Source: Dyadobacter sp. 676
Lineage (GTDB): Bacteria > Bacteroidota > Bacteroidia > Cytophagales > Spirosomataceae
DNA: 64,000 nucleotides
Direction: 5' to 3'
Assembly: GCF_040448675.1 (NCBI RefSeq)
Contig: NZ_CP159289.1
Span: 6,059,001 to 6,123,000, forward strand
Part shown: piece by piece, positions 36,705 through 45,171 of the stretch
How positions within the stretch are numbered: the stretch's first letter is position 1
Layout of the letters: each line of letters begins with the position of its first letter
Notes under the pieces: model-generated
Told to the model about the DNA's origin: nothing
The model's input: only the letters and a program-made list of their open reading frames with translations
The model's database searches: none
Program-made: the position numbers and the translations under genes

Positions 36705-37805
36705 ATGAGTTACTGTCATTATGAAGTAACTGATTTTCTGGAAGATCCGTATTTCAAATCGTGGGTGTACAGACCAACTCCGGACTGTGACGATTTCTGG
36801 AACAATTTTCTGATCCGGCATCCCGAAAAGGCGGAGGCCGTGTTTAGCGCGAGAACGATCCTGGCGGGCATTAAGGCCGAGGCCGAGGAAGATTTCCCCA
36901 CAGGCGCGCAGGTAGCCTCGATGCTGGATGGGATCCACAGCCGGAAAGATCGCGCGGGCCGTCGGACAATGCGCGGGCTCTGGCTTCGGCTCGGGGCATC
37001 GCTCACGGCCGCCGCCGTCGTAACGCTGGTCGTAGGCTGGATGCGCAAGCCCGACAGGCACGACGCCCACGTGAGTTACACGGAGCTCGTTTCGGCGGTG
37101 GAAGAGCCGCTGGTGGAGCAGAAGAACACGACGAATACGCCGATTTTACTTACGCTGCCCGATCGAAGCACGATCCTTTTGCAACCCAAAAGCAGCGTGA
37201 GTTACCGTAAGGATTTCATGGCGAACGCATTGCGGGAAGTTTATCTGTCGGGCCAGGCGTTTTTTACAGTGACCAAAAACCGGCAGCGGCCGTTTGTTGT
37301 GTACTCCAACGAGTTGGTTACGAAGGTGTTGGGTACGAGTTTTATGGTAAAGGCGTTCGAAGATGCGAAACAGGTGGAAGTGTGTGTGAAAACCGGCAAG
37401 GTTTCCGTATTCCCGCGCACGGATACGGAAGTATGCGAGGGGATCGAAAAACCCGAATTGGCGGGGACTATCATTACGCCCAATCAGAAAGTACTCTTCT
37501 CGAGAGAGCAGATACAAATCCGCAAAGAGCTGGTGGAAGCCCCGGAGCTCCTTGCGTCGGCCGTGCTGCCGGCACCACTGTTGAAATTCCAGGACATGCC
37601 GGTGTCGAACCTGTTCGATAACATTGAGGCGACTTACGGAATAGATATCGTATATGATCACCGTTCGTTCGGAGAGTGCCTTTTGACGGCCTCGTTCACC
37701 AACGAAAATCTCTACGAGAAAATGGAGCTCATCTGCAAGGGCATTGAAGCGAGTTTTGAGGTAGTGGACGGGAAGATCGTAGTGTCCGGTCGCGGATGTA
37801 ATTGA
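36705..37805 (+). CDS. FecR-family anti-sigma factor
   Basis: Inner-membrane anti-sigma factor of 366 residues. Cytosolic sigma-binding part at 1-90 (DFWNNFLIRHPEKAEAV), one membrane helix at about 96-114 (GASLTAAAVVTLVVGW), FecR domain at about 150-245 (TLPDRSTILLQPKSSVSYR, VYLSGQAFFTVTKNRQRPFVV, VLGTSFMVKAF) and a C-terminal STN-like domain (FQDMPVSNLFDNIEATYGID, CLLTASFTNENLYEKM). In the FecIRA scheme the periplasmic part touches the STN domain of the TonB-dependent receptor, here the SusC gene 212 bp downstream. A gap of 85 bp separates it from the sigma gene. Confidence 0.93.
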   Translation: MSYCHYEVTDFLEDPYFKSWVYRPTPDCDDFWNNFLIRHPEKAEAVFSARTILAGIKAEAEEDFPTGAQVASMLDGIHSRKDRAGRRTMRGLWLRLGASLTAAAVVTLVVGWMRKPDRHDAHVSYTELVSAVEEPLVEQKNTTNTPILLTLPDRSTILLQPKSSVSYRKDFMANALREVYLSGQAFFTVTKNRQRPFVVYSNELVTKVLGTSFMVKAFEDAKQVEVCVKTGKVSVFPRTDTEVCEGIEKPELAGTIITPNQKVLFSREQIQIRKELVEAPELLASAVLPAPLLKFQDMPVSNLFDNIEATYGIDIVYDHRSFGECLLTASFTNENLYEKMELICKGIEASFEVVDGKIVVSGRGCN

Positions 37806-37899
37806 TAACCAAAGATTTTATCAAATGTATAACAAACCTAACTGATAACCCTTAACCTTAACTGCTTCTATGATTTAACCAAACTCCCTAAAAAAGAAA

Positions 37900-37927
37900 G
37901 GTTGATGATGTTGCACCATCACCAACC
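37900..37927 (+). other. Hairpin in the susC leader
   Basis: GGTTGATGATG (37900-37910) pairs with CATCACCAACC (37917-37927) through 10 of 11 positions with a 6-nt loop. There is no T-run after it, so it is not a standard terminator; it may stabilise or control the susC transcript. The rest of 37806-38017 shows no coding signal. Confidence 0.45.
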
Positions 37928-38017
37928 CGAAGTTCATCCCCAATTCGAATACATCCGTTACCAGCGGATGGAGGACTCGTTTTGCCCATTTTCCATGTTA
38001 CAAAACTTAGTAAAGTT

Positions 38018-41000
38018 ATGAAAAAATTGTATCCTAACTATGCTTATTGGCAGATCCTTATGAGATTCAGTTGTACGCAACTCATCATTGCTGCACTCCT
38101 GACGACCGTGGCCTTGGCTGGTGTTACCGAAGCGCAGGAGGTCCTGAATAACCGTGTTACCATCCAGATGCAGAATCAGGACGTCCGTAAAGTATTGTCA
38201 GCGATTGAAGACCAGGTTAAAATAAAATTCCTTTACAGTTCCAATCTGATCAAGGCCGAAAGGAAGGTAAGCGTGAACATCCAGCAGGAACAGCTTGGTA
38301 CTGCATTGAAAACGATTCTGACGCCATTGGACCTTGATTTCGAGGTTTCGGGCAAACAAATCATCCTCAAACGGGTAAAGTTGCCGATCGAAAGGCTCAA
38401 CCCGCAAAGCTACAAATCGGTAGCCGTCGACCGCACTATTTCCGGTGTGGTAACCGACGCCAGTGGGTCTAAGCTGCCGGGTGTTTCGGTGGTCGTGAAG
38501 GGAACCTCCCGCGGCACCGGTACCGATGCGGAGGGTGTTTACAAGATCGACGCCCCGGATGGCAATGTGACACTGACGTTCAGTTTTGTGGGTTTTACTT
38601 CGAAGGACGTGGAGGTAGCCGCAGGCCAGAGCACCCTCGACGTTACTTTGACGCAGGACGAAAAACTGCTGAACGAGGTAGTCGTGGTAGGTTATGGTAC
38701 CGCCAGCCGCAAGGATCTGACCGGCGCCGTATCCATTGTGAAAGTTTCCGAACTGACCGAGCAGCCCAACTCCAACCTGAGCAACCAGCTGCAAGGCCGC
38801 GCCTCGGGCGTGACCGTCCTTACTTCCGGTCAGCCTGGCCAGGCCCCGCAGATCCGTATCCGTGGTATCAACTCGTTTGGCAACAATACGCCGTTGTTTG
38901 TGGTGGACGGCGTGCCGACCCAGGATATCAACAACCTGAATCCGAACGACGTGGCCTCCATGCAGGTATTAAAGGATGCCGGCTCAGCTTCTATTTACGG
39001 TTCGCGGGCTTCCAACGGAGTGGTGATTATCACGACCAAGCGCGGCCAGGGAAAGGTGAAGGTGAGCTACGACATGTTCTACGGAACGCAGACCGTCCCC
39101 AAAGGCAATGTGTACGATATTTTGTCGCCGCAAGGTATGGCCGACCTGAAATTCCTGGCACTTAGAAACTCAGGGGCGGCGATCAACGATCCGCAATACG
39201 GTAGCGGCGAAACACCGGTTTTGCCCGACTATATCGTACCTACCGGCGCGAAAGAAGGGGAGGTTGATCTTTCCAAATATTACGTTAACCCCAATTATAC
39301 CGATAAAGCGGACATGGACTCGTTCTACCGCATTGTGAAGGCTAATAAGCAGGGTACCGACTGGTTCCATGAAGTGTTCAAGAATGCGCCGATACAAAGC
39401 CACAACCTTTCAGTGAGCGGCGGCAGCGAGCAGGGCAATTACCTGTTCTCCTTCAACCATTTCAACCAGCAGGGGAATTTGATGAACACATACCTGAAAC
39501 GCTATACGCTTCGCGCCAACAGCCAGTATAATGTAACCAAAAACATCCGCGTGGGGGAAAACATCGCCTTGACGCTGGTCAACAACCCGCGTACCGGCAT
39601 TCTTGAAGAGGGCGGCGGTATCGGTATGGCTTTCCGGATGCAGCCGATCATTCCTGTGTACGATGTGCAGGGCAACTATGCCGGCTCGTTCGGTAGCGGT
39701 TTAGGAAATGCGAAAAACCCCGTCGCGATCCGCGACCGCGCGCGCAACAACAAGGGACTGACCAACTCGCTGTTCGGTAACATGTTTGCGGAAGTGGACT
39801 TTCTCAAGGGTTTCAATTTCAGGACGAGTTTCGGTGGCAGCATGTTCAGCTATACCGAGAACACTTTTTCCTATCCGGAATGGGAGAACTCCGAAAACGT
39901 AACGACCAACTCGTATTCAGAGCGCGTAAACTCGGGTTATAACTGGACCTGGACCAATACTGTTACCTACGAGCATTCTTTCAATGACAAGCACAATGTA
40001 AAAGTGCTTCTGGGTACCGAGGCTTATAACAGCATTTACCGCGAAGTAGGCGGTTCGACACAGAGTTATTTCTCCTTTGACCCGAATTACACCAGTCTTT
40101 CTACGGGTTCAGGAACGCCTACCAACTTTTCTAACCGCTCGGCGGACGCATTGTTCTCCTATATTGGCAGAATCGACTACAATTTCAATGATAAGTACCT
40201 GTTAAGCGGAACGTTGCGTCGCGACGGTTCCTCACGGTTTACGTCGCAATACGGCTGGTTCCCGGCTGTAAGCGCGGGCTGGCGGATCAAGGAGGAGGAG
40301 TTTATGAAAGCAGCTACCTGGCTCACCGACCTGAAAATCCGTGGTGGGTGGGGTATCATGGGTAACCAGTTCAACGTGGATCCCGCCAATGCATTTACGA
40401 CGTATGGCCAGAACCGCAGCCATTCGTTCTACGATATCAAAGGTACAGGCAACAGCACTGTGCTCGGTTTTCAGCGTACCCGCGTGGGTAACCCGAATGC
40501 GAAATGGGAAGGAAATATCAACTCCAACATCGGTATCGACGCGTCGCTGTTTAACGGGGCGATCGATTTCACGATCGATTACTATCAGAAAAACATCGAC
40601 GACCTTTTGTTCTCGCCCGAACTCGCCGGAACGGTCGGACAAGGTACCGCACCTGCGGTGAATATCGGTAAAATGAAAAACAATGGTATCGATATGTCTA
40701 TCTATGGCGAGAAAACCGTAGCCAAGGACCTGAAACTGAATGCTACCCTGACGCTTACAACCTACAATAACAAGATCGTGAAGATTACCGACGGTGTGGA
40801 TTATTTCGACCAGGAAGGCCGCCGTTTCAATGGCAGCACCATTGTGCGTAATGCGGTAAACCATTCCATCGGTCAGTTCTTTGGATACAATATCGTTGGT
40901 TTCTGGAATTCACAGGCCGAGATAGACCAGGCGAACGCGCAGGCGGCTGAACGTACCGGCAACCCGGCGGCGGTGTATCAGAATGAAGTGAAAGTAGGCC

Positions 41001-41587
41001 GGTTCCGCTACCAGGATGTGAATGGCGACGGCATTGTCACTGCCGACGACCGTACTTTCCTGGGCAATCCGAGCCCCAAATTCAGCTATGGTCTGAATAT
41101 TGGTGCTACCTATAAAAACTTCGATTTCGGCATATTCCTTTACGGTGTGCAAGGCAACCAGATCTGGAACAACCTGAAATGGTGGCACGACTTCTACACG
41201 AACTTCCAGGGGGCGAAGAGCAACACCGCATTGTACGACTCATGGAGGCCCGATCACATGAATGCGACGGCACCCATCCAGGAGAACACCGGTTCGTTCA
41301 GTACCACCAACGTGCCCAACTCGTATTACGTCGAAAACGGCTCGTATCTGCGCGCCAAAAACGCTCAGATCGGCTACACTTTGCCGAAGAGCCTGACCCA
41401 GGCCCTTAAAATCGATCGCCTGCGTGTGTATGTGCAAACCGCTAACCTGTTCACGATCACCAAATATTCCGGCCCTGATCCGGAGGTAGGTCAGAGCCAG
41501 GTGGCCGGTTCCACGGCATTCGGGTTGGACGAAGGGGTTTATCCGAACACCCGCCAGTTCCTGGTTGGTTTAAATCTGACATTCTAA
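38018..41587 (+). CDS. SusC/RagA family TonB-dependent receptor with STN domain
   Basis: Outer-membrane importer of 1189 residues that works with the SusD lipoprotein encoded next. Signal region 1-40; STN domain at about 45-110 (VTIQMQNQDVRKVLSAIEDQ, KIKFLYSS), typical of receptors that signal through FecR; carboxypeptidase-like domain at about 140-210 (ISGVVTDASGSKLPGVSVVV); TonB-box-like segment NEVVVVGYGTASRKDLTGAV; plug at about 235-340 (GRASGVTVLTSGQPG, VFVVDGVP-type LFVVDGVPTQDINNLNP, YGSRASNGVVIITTKRG); barrel to the terminal Phe (FLVGLNLTF). ATG 38018 is used; the in-frame start at 37982 would precede the signal peptide with 12 unlikely residues. Substrate unknown: no glycoside hydrolase is linked. 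Confidence 0.96.
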   Translation: MKKLYPNYAYWQILMRFSCTQLIIAALLTTVALAGVTEAQEVLNNRVTIQMQNQDVRKVLSAIEDQVKIKFLYSSNLIKAERKVSVNIQQEQLGTALKTILTPLDLDFEVSGKQIILKRVKLPIERLNPQSYKSVAVDRTISGVVTDASGSKLPGVSVVVKGTSRGTGTDAEGVYKIDAPDGNVTLTFSFVGFTSKDVEVAAGQSTLDVTLTQDEKLLNEVVVVGYGTASRKDLTGAVSIVKVSELTEQPNSNLSNQLQGRASGVTVLTSGQPGQAPQIRIRGINSFGNNTPLFVVDGVPTQDINNLNPNDVASMQVLKDAGSASIYGSRASNGVVIITTKRGQGKVKVSYDMFYGTQTVPKGNVYDILSPQGMADLKFLALRNSGAAINDPQYGSGETPVLPDYIVPTGAKEGEVDLSKYYVNPNYTDKADMDSFYRIVKANKQGTDWFHEVFKNAPIQSHNLSVSGGSEQGNYLFSFNHFNQQGNLMNTYLKRYTLRANSQYNVTKNIRVGENIALTLVNNPRTGILEEGGGIGMAFRMQPIIPVYDVQGNYAGSFGSGLGNAKNPVAIRDRARNNKGLTNSLFGNMFAEVDFLKGFNFRTSFGGSMFSYTENTFSYPEWENSENVTTNSYSERVNSGYNWTWTNTVTYEHSFNDKHNVKVLLGTEAYNSIYREVGGSTQSYFSFDPNYTSLSTGSGTPTNFSNRSADALFSYIGRIDYNFNDKYLLSGTLRRDGSSRFTSQYGWFPAVSAGWRIKEEEFMKAATWLTDLKIRGGWGIMGNQFNVDPANAFTTYGQNRSHSFYDIKGTGNSTVLGFQRTRVGNPNAKWEGNINSNIGIDASLFNGAIDFTIDYYQKNIDDLLFSPELAGTVGQGTAPAVNIGKMKNNGIDMSIYGEKTVAKDLKLNATLTLTTYNNKIVKITDGVDYFDQEGRRFNGSTIVRNAVNHSIGQFFGYNIVGFWNSQAEIDQANAQAAERTGNPAAVYQNEVKVGRFRYQDVNGDGIVTADDRTFLGNPSPKFSYGLNIGATYKNFDFGIFLYGVQGNQIWNNLKWWHDFYTNFQGAKSNTALYDSWRPDHMNATAPIQENTGSFSTTNVPNSYYVENGSYLRAKNAQIGYTLPKSLTQALKIDRLRVYVQTANLFTITKYSGPDPEVGQSQVAGSTAFGLDEGVYPNTRQFLVGLNLTF

Positions 41588-41613
41588 TTCACTGTATATA
41601 AAAACAGAAAGAG

Positions 41614-43392
41614 ATGAAGACATTGAGATTTTCAAAAATAGCGCTGGTTGCGATTTTCGGGTTGATTTCCTATTCCTGTAAGGATAGCTTTCTGGACAAG
41701 CCTGCATTGGGCTCCCTGAGCGACGCCCAATTGAGCACCAAAGCCGGTGTACAAAGCTTGCTTATAGGGGCATATGCGGCCCTGGACGGAAACGGGGTAG
41801 GGGCTGCCAACGCCTGGGACGCGGCTGCCGATAACTGGATTTACGGCAGCATTGCCGGCGGTGACGCCAAAAAAGGCAGCGACGGTGCCGACCAGCCGGG
41901 TATCAACTCCATTATGATTTACAGCGCAGGCCCCAGCAATGGGTTTTTCAACAGCAAATGGCGGGCTGCCTATGAGGGTATCAACCGTGCCAATACTGTA
42001 CTGAAATTCATTCCGCTCGTGACGACCGGCATTACCGACGCAGAGAAGACCGACTACGCCGCCCAGGCCCGTTTCCTGCGCGGGCATTACTATTTTGAGT
42101 TGAAAAAAATGTTCAACATGGTGCCGTGGGTGGATGAAAATACGCCCGACCCGGCCGCTGTAAAGAACGATGTCGATATCTGGCCGAATATCGAGGCTGA
42201 TTTCAAGTTTGCAATGGATAATCTGCCGGCCACGCAGCCGGAGGTGGGCCGTGTGAACAAATGGGCGGCTGCGGCTTACCTGGCCAAAACATTTTTGTAT
42301 GAAAAGAAGTACAACGAGGCCAAAACGACCTTCGACCAGGTGATCGCGTCGGGTGTGACCAGCAATGGTCTGAAATATGATTTGTTGCCCAAATACCAGG
42401 ACAACTTCGATGCTGCGCAAAAGAACCTGGCCGAATCGGTGTTTGCGATCCAGATGGCAGCCAACGACGGGACCAACACGATCGACAATGCCAACACCGG
42501 CGGTATGCTCAACTTCCCATACAACTCGCCGTTCCGTTGCTGCGGATTCTACCAGCCCAGTATCGACCTGGCAAATTCGTTCCAGACCGATGCCAACGGT
42601 TTGCCCAAGGTAGACAACTACAATGTGACGACCCTGAAAAACGACATGGGTATCAAATCCGAGGCCGCATTTACGCCGGATGCCATCACGCCACTCGATC
42701 CCCGCATCGACTGGACAGTGGGTCGCCGGGGTATCCCGTTCCTTGACTGGGGTAACCACCCGGGCCAGACCTGGATCCGCGATCAGAGCTACGCCGGGCC
42801 ATATTCGCCCAAAAAGAACATTTACTGGCAAGCTACCCAGGACAAATATTCGGACCAGCATTCCTGGGCGCCGGGAACGGCTATCAACGTGCAGGTGATC
42901 CGTTTTGCCGATGTGCTACTCATGGCGGCCGAAGCGGAGGCACAGCTCAACAACCTCGCTAAGGCACAGGAATATGTGAATCGCGTTCGCGCACGTGCTG
43001 CGAAGCCCGAGAGCTGGGTGTATACCTATATAGACCCTGACAAGCCAATGGGCGGTTTTACCAAAACACCTGCCGCGAACTATAAAATCGCGCAATACCC
43101 TGCCGGTGCTTTTGCGGCGAAAGGTAAGGAAGGCGCGTTGGCTGCTATTTATTTCGAACGCAAGCTGGAACTTGCTATGGAAGGCCACCGCTTCTTCGAC
43201 CTTTCGCGCTGGGGCATTGCCGAACAGACCCTGAACGCCTACATCGCGTTCGAAGGCAAAATCACGCCCGATGTACGTGGAGGGAAGTTCCAGAAAAATG
43301 TGAATGAGTATTACCCGATTCCACAGCGGCAGATCGACCTTAGTACCAAAAACGGGGTGTCCTCACTGAAACAGAATCCTGGTTACCAGTAA
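41614..43392 (+). CDS. SusD/RagB family nutrient-binding lipoprotein
   Basis: Surface lipoprotein of 592 residues that caps the SusC barrel and captures substrate. Lipobox ISYSC with Cys 22; N-terminal TPR-containing SusD-like domain (LLIGAYAALDGNGVG, ANTVLKFIPLVTTGITDAEK, QARFLRGHYYFELKKMFNMV); C-terminal RagB domain (IRFADVLLMAAEAEAQLNN, YVNRVRARA, IYFERKLELAMEGHRFFDL) and the usual ending in an NPGYQ motif. It starts 26 bp after susC and is followed by a terminator, although the next gene on the same strand may be reached by read-through. Confidence 0.96.
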   Translation: MKTLRFSKIALVAIFGLISYSCKDSFLDKPALGSLSDAQLSTKAGVQSLLIGAYAALDGNGVGAANAWDAAADNWIYGSIAGGDAKKGSDGADQPGINSIMIYSAGPSNGFFNSKWRAAYEGINRANTVLKFIPLVTTGITDAEKTDYAAQARFLRGHYYFELKKMFNMVPWVDENTPDPAAVKNDVDIWPNIEADFKFAMDNLPATQPEVGRVNKWAAAAYLAKTFLYEKKYNEAKTTFDQVIASGVTSNGLKYDLLPKYQDNFDAAQKNLAESVFAIQMAANDGTNTIDNANTGGMLNFPYNSPFRCCGFYQPSIDLANSFQTDANGLPKVDNYNVTTLKNDMGIKSEAAFTPDAITPLDPRIDWTVGRRGIPFLDWGNHPGQTWIRDQSYAGPYSPKKNIYWQATQDKYSDQHSWAPGTAINVQVIRFADVLLMAAEAEAQLNNLAKAQEYVNRVRARAAKPESWVYTYIDPDKPMGGFTKTPAANYKIAQYPAGAFAAKGKEGALAAIYFERKLELAMEGHRFFDLSRWGIAEQTLNAYIAFEGKITPDVRGGKFQKNVNEYYPIPQRQIDLSTKNGVSSLKQNPGYQ

Positions 43393-43428
43393 ACAAGCTA
43401 ATACCAAATGGTGGCGATCTTCGCCTAG

Positions 43429-43459
43429 AGAGGCAGATATTAACTGCCTCTTTTTGTTT
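43429..43459 (+). terminator. Terminator after susD
   Basis: Stem AGAGGCAG/CTGCCTCT (43429-43436 with 43444-43451), 7-nt loop, then TTTTTGTTTA. It lies about 40 bp past the susD stop and 26 bp before the next start codon. Confidence 0.8.
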
Positions 43460-43484
43460 ATAATAGAGGATTATTGTTTCAAAT

Positions 43485-45005
43485 ATGAAATTTTCGAAAT
43501 GGCTTCGGGGGCTGTCGCCGGCTGTCTTTCTGGCGGCGGTGTGTGTGCAGGCATGCGGGCCGGCGGGGCGGTCGCGCGAGGCGGAGCTTACCGGCGAACT
43601 GGCAGAAGGAAAGGACGCCGCAAGAAAACACTGCGGCACCTGCCATTTACCGGTAGAGCCCGCATTGCTCGATAAGGACACCTGGAAGAACCGCGTGTTG
43701 CCGGTGATGGCGCCCTATTTCGGGATAGAAGTGTGGCAAAGGAACCAGTATTTCGCCAACGAAGGTTCTGCGATGCCCATTACCGAATGGATGAAAATAG
43801 TGGCTTACTACGATTCCCTCGCGCCCGCGCATTTGCCCGCTGCGCGCCCGCCCGTGCAAGGGGATTGGGCTGGTTTCAGTATTAAGAAACCAGCAAACGA
43901 CACAACACGGCTGGCTACCACGACGATGGTGGCCATTGATTCGGCCGCCGATGCTATTTATACAAGCAGCTCCGAAGTGCCCGCATTGCTTCGCTGGGGC
44001 CGGGCGTTTGACAGGAGAACGGCATTGCCGTTAACTTCCCCTGCTATGCATATGCTGTTTGCCGGCCAGCCGGTGGTAACTGCGGTGGGCGAAATGCGTG
44101 CTTATGATGTTTCGAAAGGTGGGTTGTACCGGTTGGGGACTTCCGGCAACGCGGAAGCTTCACCGTTTGCGACCGGCCTCCGCAGGCCGCTGCATACCTC
44201 AGAAGGCGATTTCAACCGCGACGGCAGGACCGATTACGTGGTGTCCGAATTCGGTCACAACCAGGGCGGCTTGTACGTGTACAGGCAAAGGGAGGCGGGG
44301 GACTTTGAGAAACTGCCTGTACGCGAAGCGGCGGGAGCTACGCAGTCGGTTACCGGCGATTTCAATGGCGACGGCTGGACAGATATCATTGCCCTCTTCG
44401 CACATGCGCAGGAGGGTATCTGGCTTTTTATCAATGACCGGAAAGGTGGTTTCTCAGAAAAGCCGTTGCTACGGTTTCCGCCGGTTTACGGCTCGTCCAG
44501 TTTCCAGCTCGCCGATTTTAACCGCGACGGCCAGCCCGACCTGCTCTATACCGCGGGCGACAACAGCGATTATTCGCGCATTCTGAAACCTTATCACGGT
44601 ATTTACATTTTTTTGAACAAAGGAAATTTTCAGTTCGGGCAAAGCTGGTTTTTTCCAGTAAATGGCGCAACCAAAGCTATGGCCGCCGATTTTGATGGGG
44701 ACGGCGACCCGGATATCGCTTCCATCGCATTCTTCGCCGACCTCGCCGATAATCCCGGTGAAAAGTTTTTGTATTTCAACAACGAGTCGTCAAACGCCGG
44801 TTTGAAGTTTCAGTGTGTTTCACCGCCTATTGCCCGCTACGGTCGCTGGATTTGTATGGATGTAAACGACTGGGACGGAGACGGCGACCCGGATATTGTT
44901 TTGGGTAACTATTCCAAAGGATTTTTAAACCAGGAGGAGGTAAAAGCGGACTGGAATGTGTATTTGCCATTTATAGTCCTGAGCAACGACCACAAACCGC
45001 ATTGA
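43485..45005 (+). CDS. Lipoprotein with c-type haem motif and FG-GAP/VCBS propeller
   Basis: Exported lipoprotein of 506 residues. Lipobox VQAC (Cys 24); a single c-type haem site CGTCH at 50-54 in a short cytochrome-like segment (EGKDAARKHCGTCHLPVEP, then PMITEWMK-type MPITEWMKIVAYY at about 102-114). From about 130 a propeller with Ca-binding-like FG-GAP/VCBS repeats: GDFNRDGRTDYVV, GDFNGDGWTDIIAL, ADFNRDGQPDLLY, ADFDGDGDPDIAS, NDWDGDGDPDIVLG. Fusions of a haem motif with such propellers occur in Bacteroidota and Planctomycetes but their function is unknown. It follows susCD on the same strand, though with a terminator between, so a link to the uptake locus is plausible but not certain. Confidence 0.85.
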   Translation: MKFSKWLRGLSPAVFLAAVCVQACGPAGRSREAELTGELAEGKDAARKHCGTCHLPVEPALLDKDTWKNRVLPVMAPYFGIEVWQRNQYFANEGSAMPITEWMKIVAYYDSLAPAHLPAARPPVQGDWAGFSIKKPANDTTRLATTTMVAIDSAADAIYTSSSEVPALLRWGRAFDRRTALPLTSPAMHMLFAGQPVVTAVGEMRAYDVSKGGLYRLGTSGNAEASPFATGLRRPLHTSEGDFNRDGRTDYVVSEFGHNQGGLYVYRQREAGDFEKLPVREAAGATQSVTGDFNGDGWTDIIALFAHAQEGIWLFINDRKGGFSEKPLLRFPPVYGSSSFQLADFNRDGQPDLLYTAGDNSDYSRILKPYHGIYIFLNKGNFQFGQSWFFPVNGATKAMAADFDGDGDPDIASIAFFADLADNPGEKFLYFNNESSNAGLKFQCVSPPIARYGRWICMDVNDWDGDGDPDIVLGNYSKGFLNQEEVKADWNVYLPFIVLSNDHKPH

Positions 45006-45040
45006 ACATCCGACCAGAACCCCATTTGCTCAAACCATAC

Positions 45041-45100
45041 CTGACTACATTTGACTATACCTGACCATCCCTGACCACCCCTAACAACACCTGACCCCCC
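45041..45100. repeat. Six-unit decamer tandem repeat between convergent genes
   Basis: Units of exactly 10 bp with core (C/T)T(G/A)AC: CTGACTACAT, TTGACTATAC, CTGACCATCC, CTGACCACCC, CTAACAACAC, CTGACCCCCC at 45041, 45051, 45061, 45071, 45081 and 45091. No ORF on either strand in this gap looks real. Confidence 0.85.
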
Positions 45101-45121
45101 CCAAACCAAATCCCGCAACAC

Positions 45122-45154
45122 AAAAAAAGCACAGACCAGCCGGCCTGTGCTTTT
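45122..45154 (-). terminator. Terminator of the large propeller surface protein
   Basis: Stem AAAAGCACAG/CTGTGCTTTT (45125-45134 with 45145-45154), 10-nt loop, followed on the minus strand by a run of T (complement of 45122-45128). 18 bp past the stop at 45172; may also end the plus-strand gene. Confidence 0.85.
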
Positions 45155-45171
45155 CGCTTTACCAAGTACTA

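Noticed and set aside
37900..37927. Leader hairpin considered as a transcription terminator or riboswitch
   Set aside because: No T-run follows it, and I see no conserved riboswitch core around it.
41632..42861. 409-codon minus-strand open frame opposite susD
   Set aside because: It lies entirely within the well-supported SusD gene on the other strand and reads as a low-complexity shadow without domain features.
45041..45100. Decamer array considered as a CRISPR remnant
   Set aside because: Units are 10 bp with no spacers and no cas genes are nearby.
44909..45121. Minus-strand open frame covering the decamer array, Trp/Gly-rich product
   Set aside because: Its sequence is only a translation of the tandem repeat and of the end of the propeller gene.
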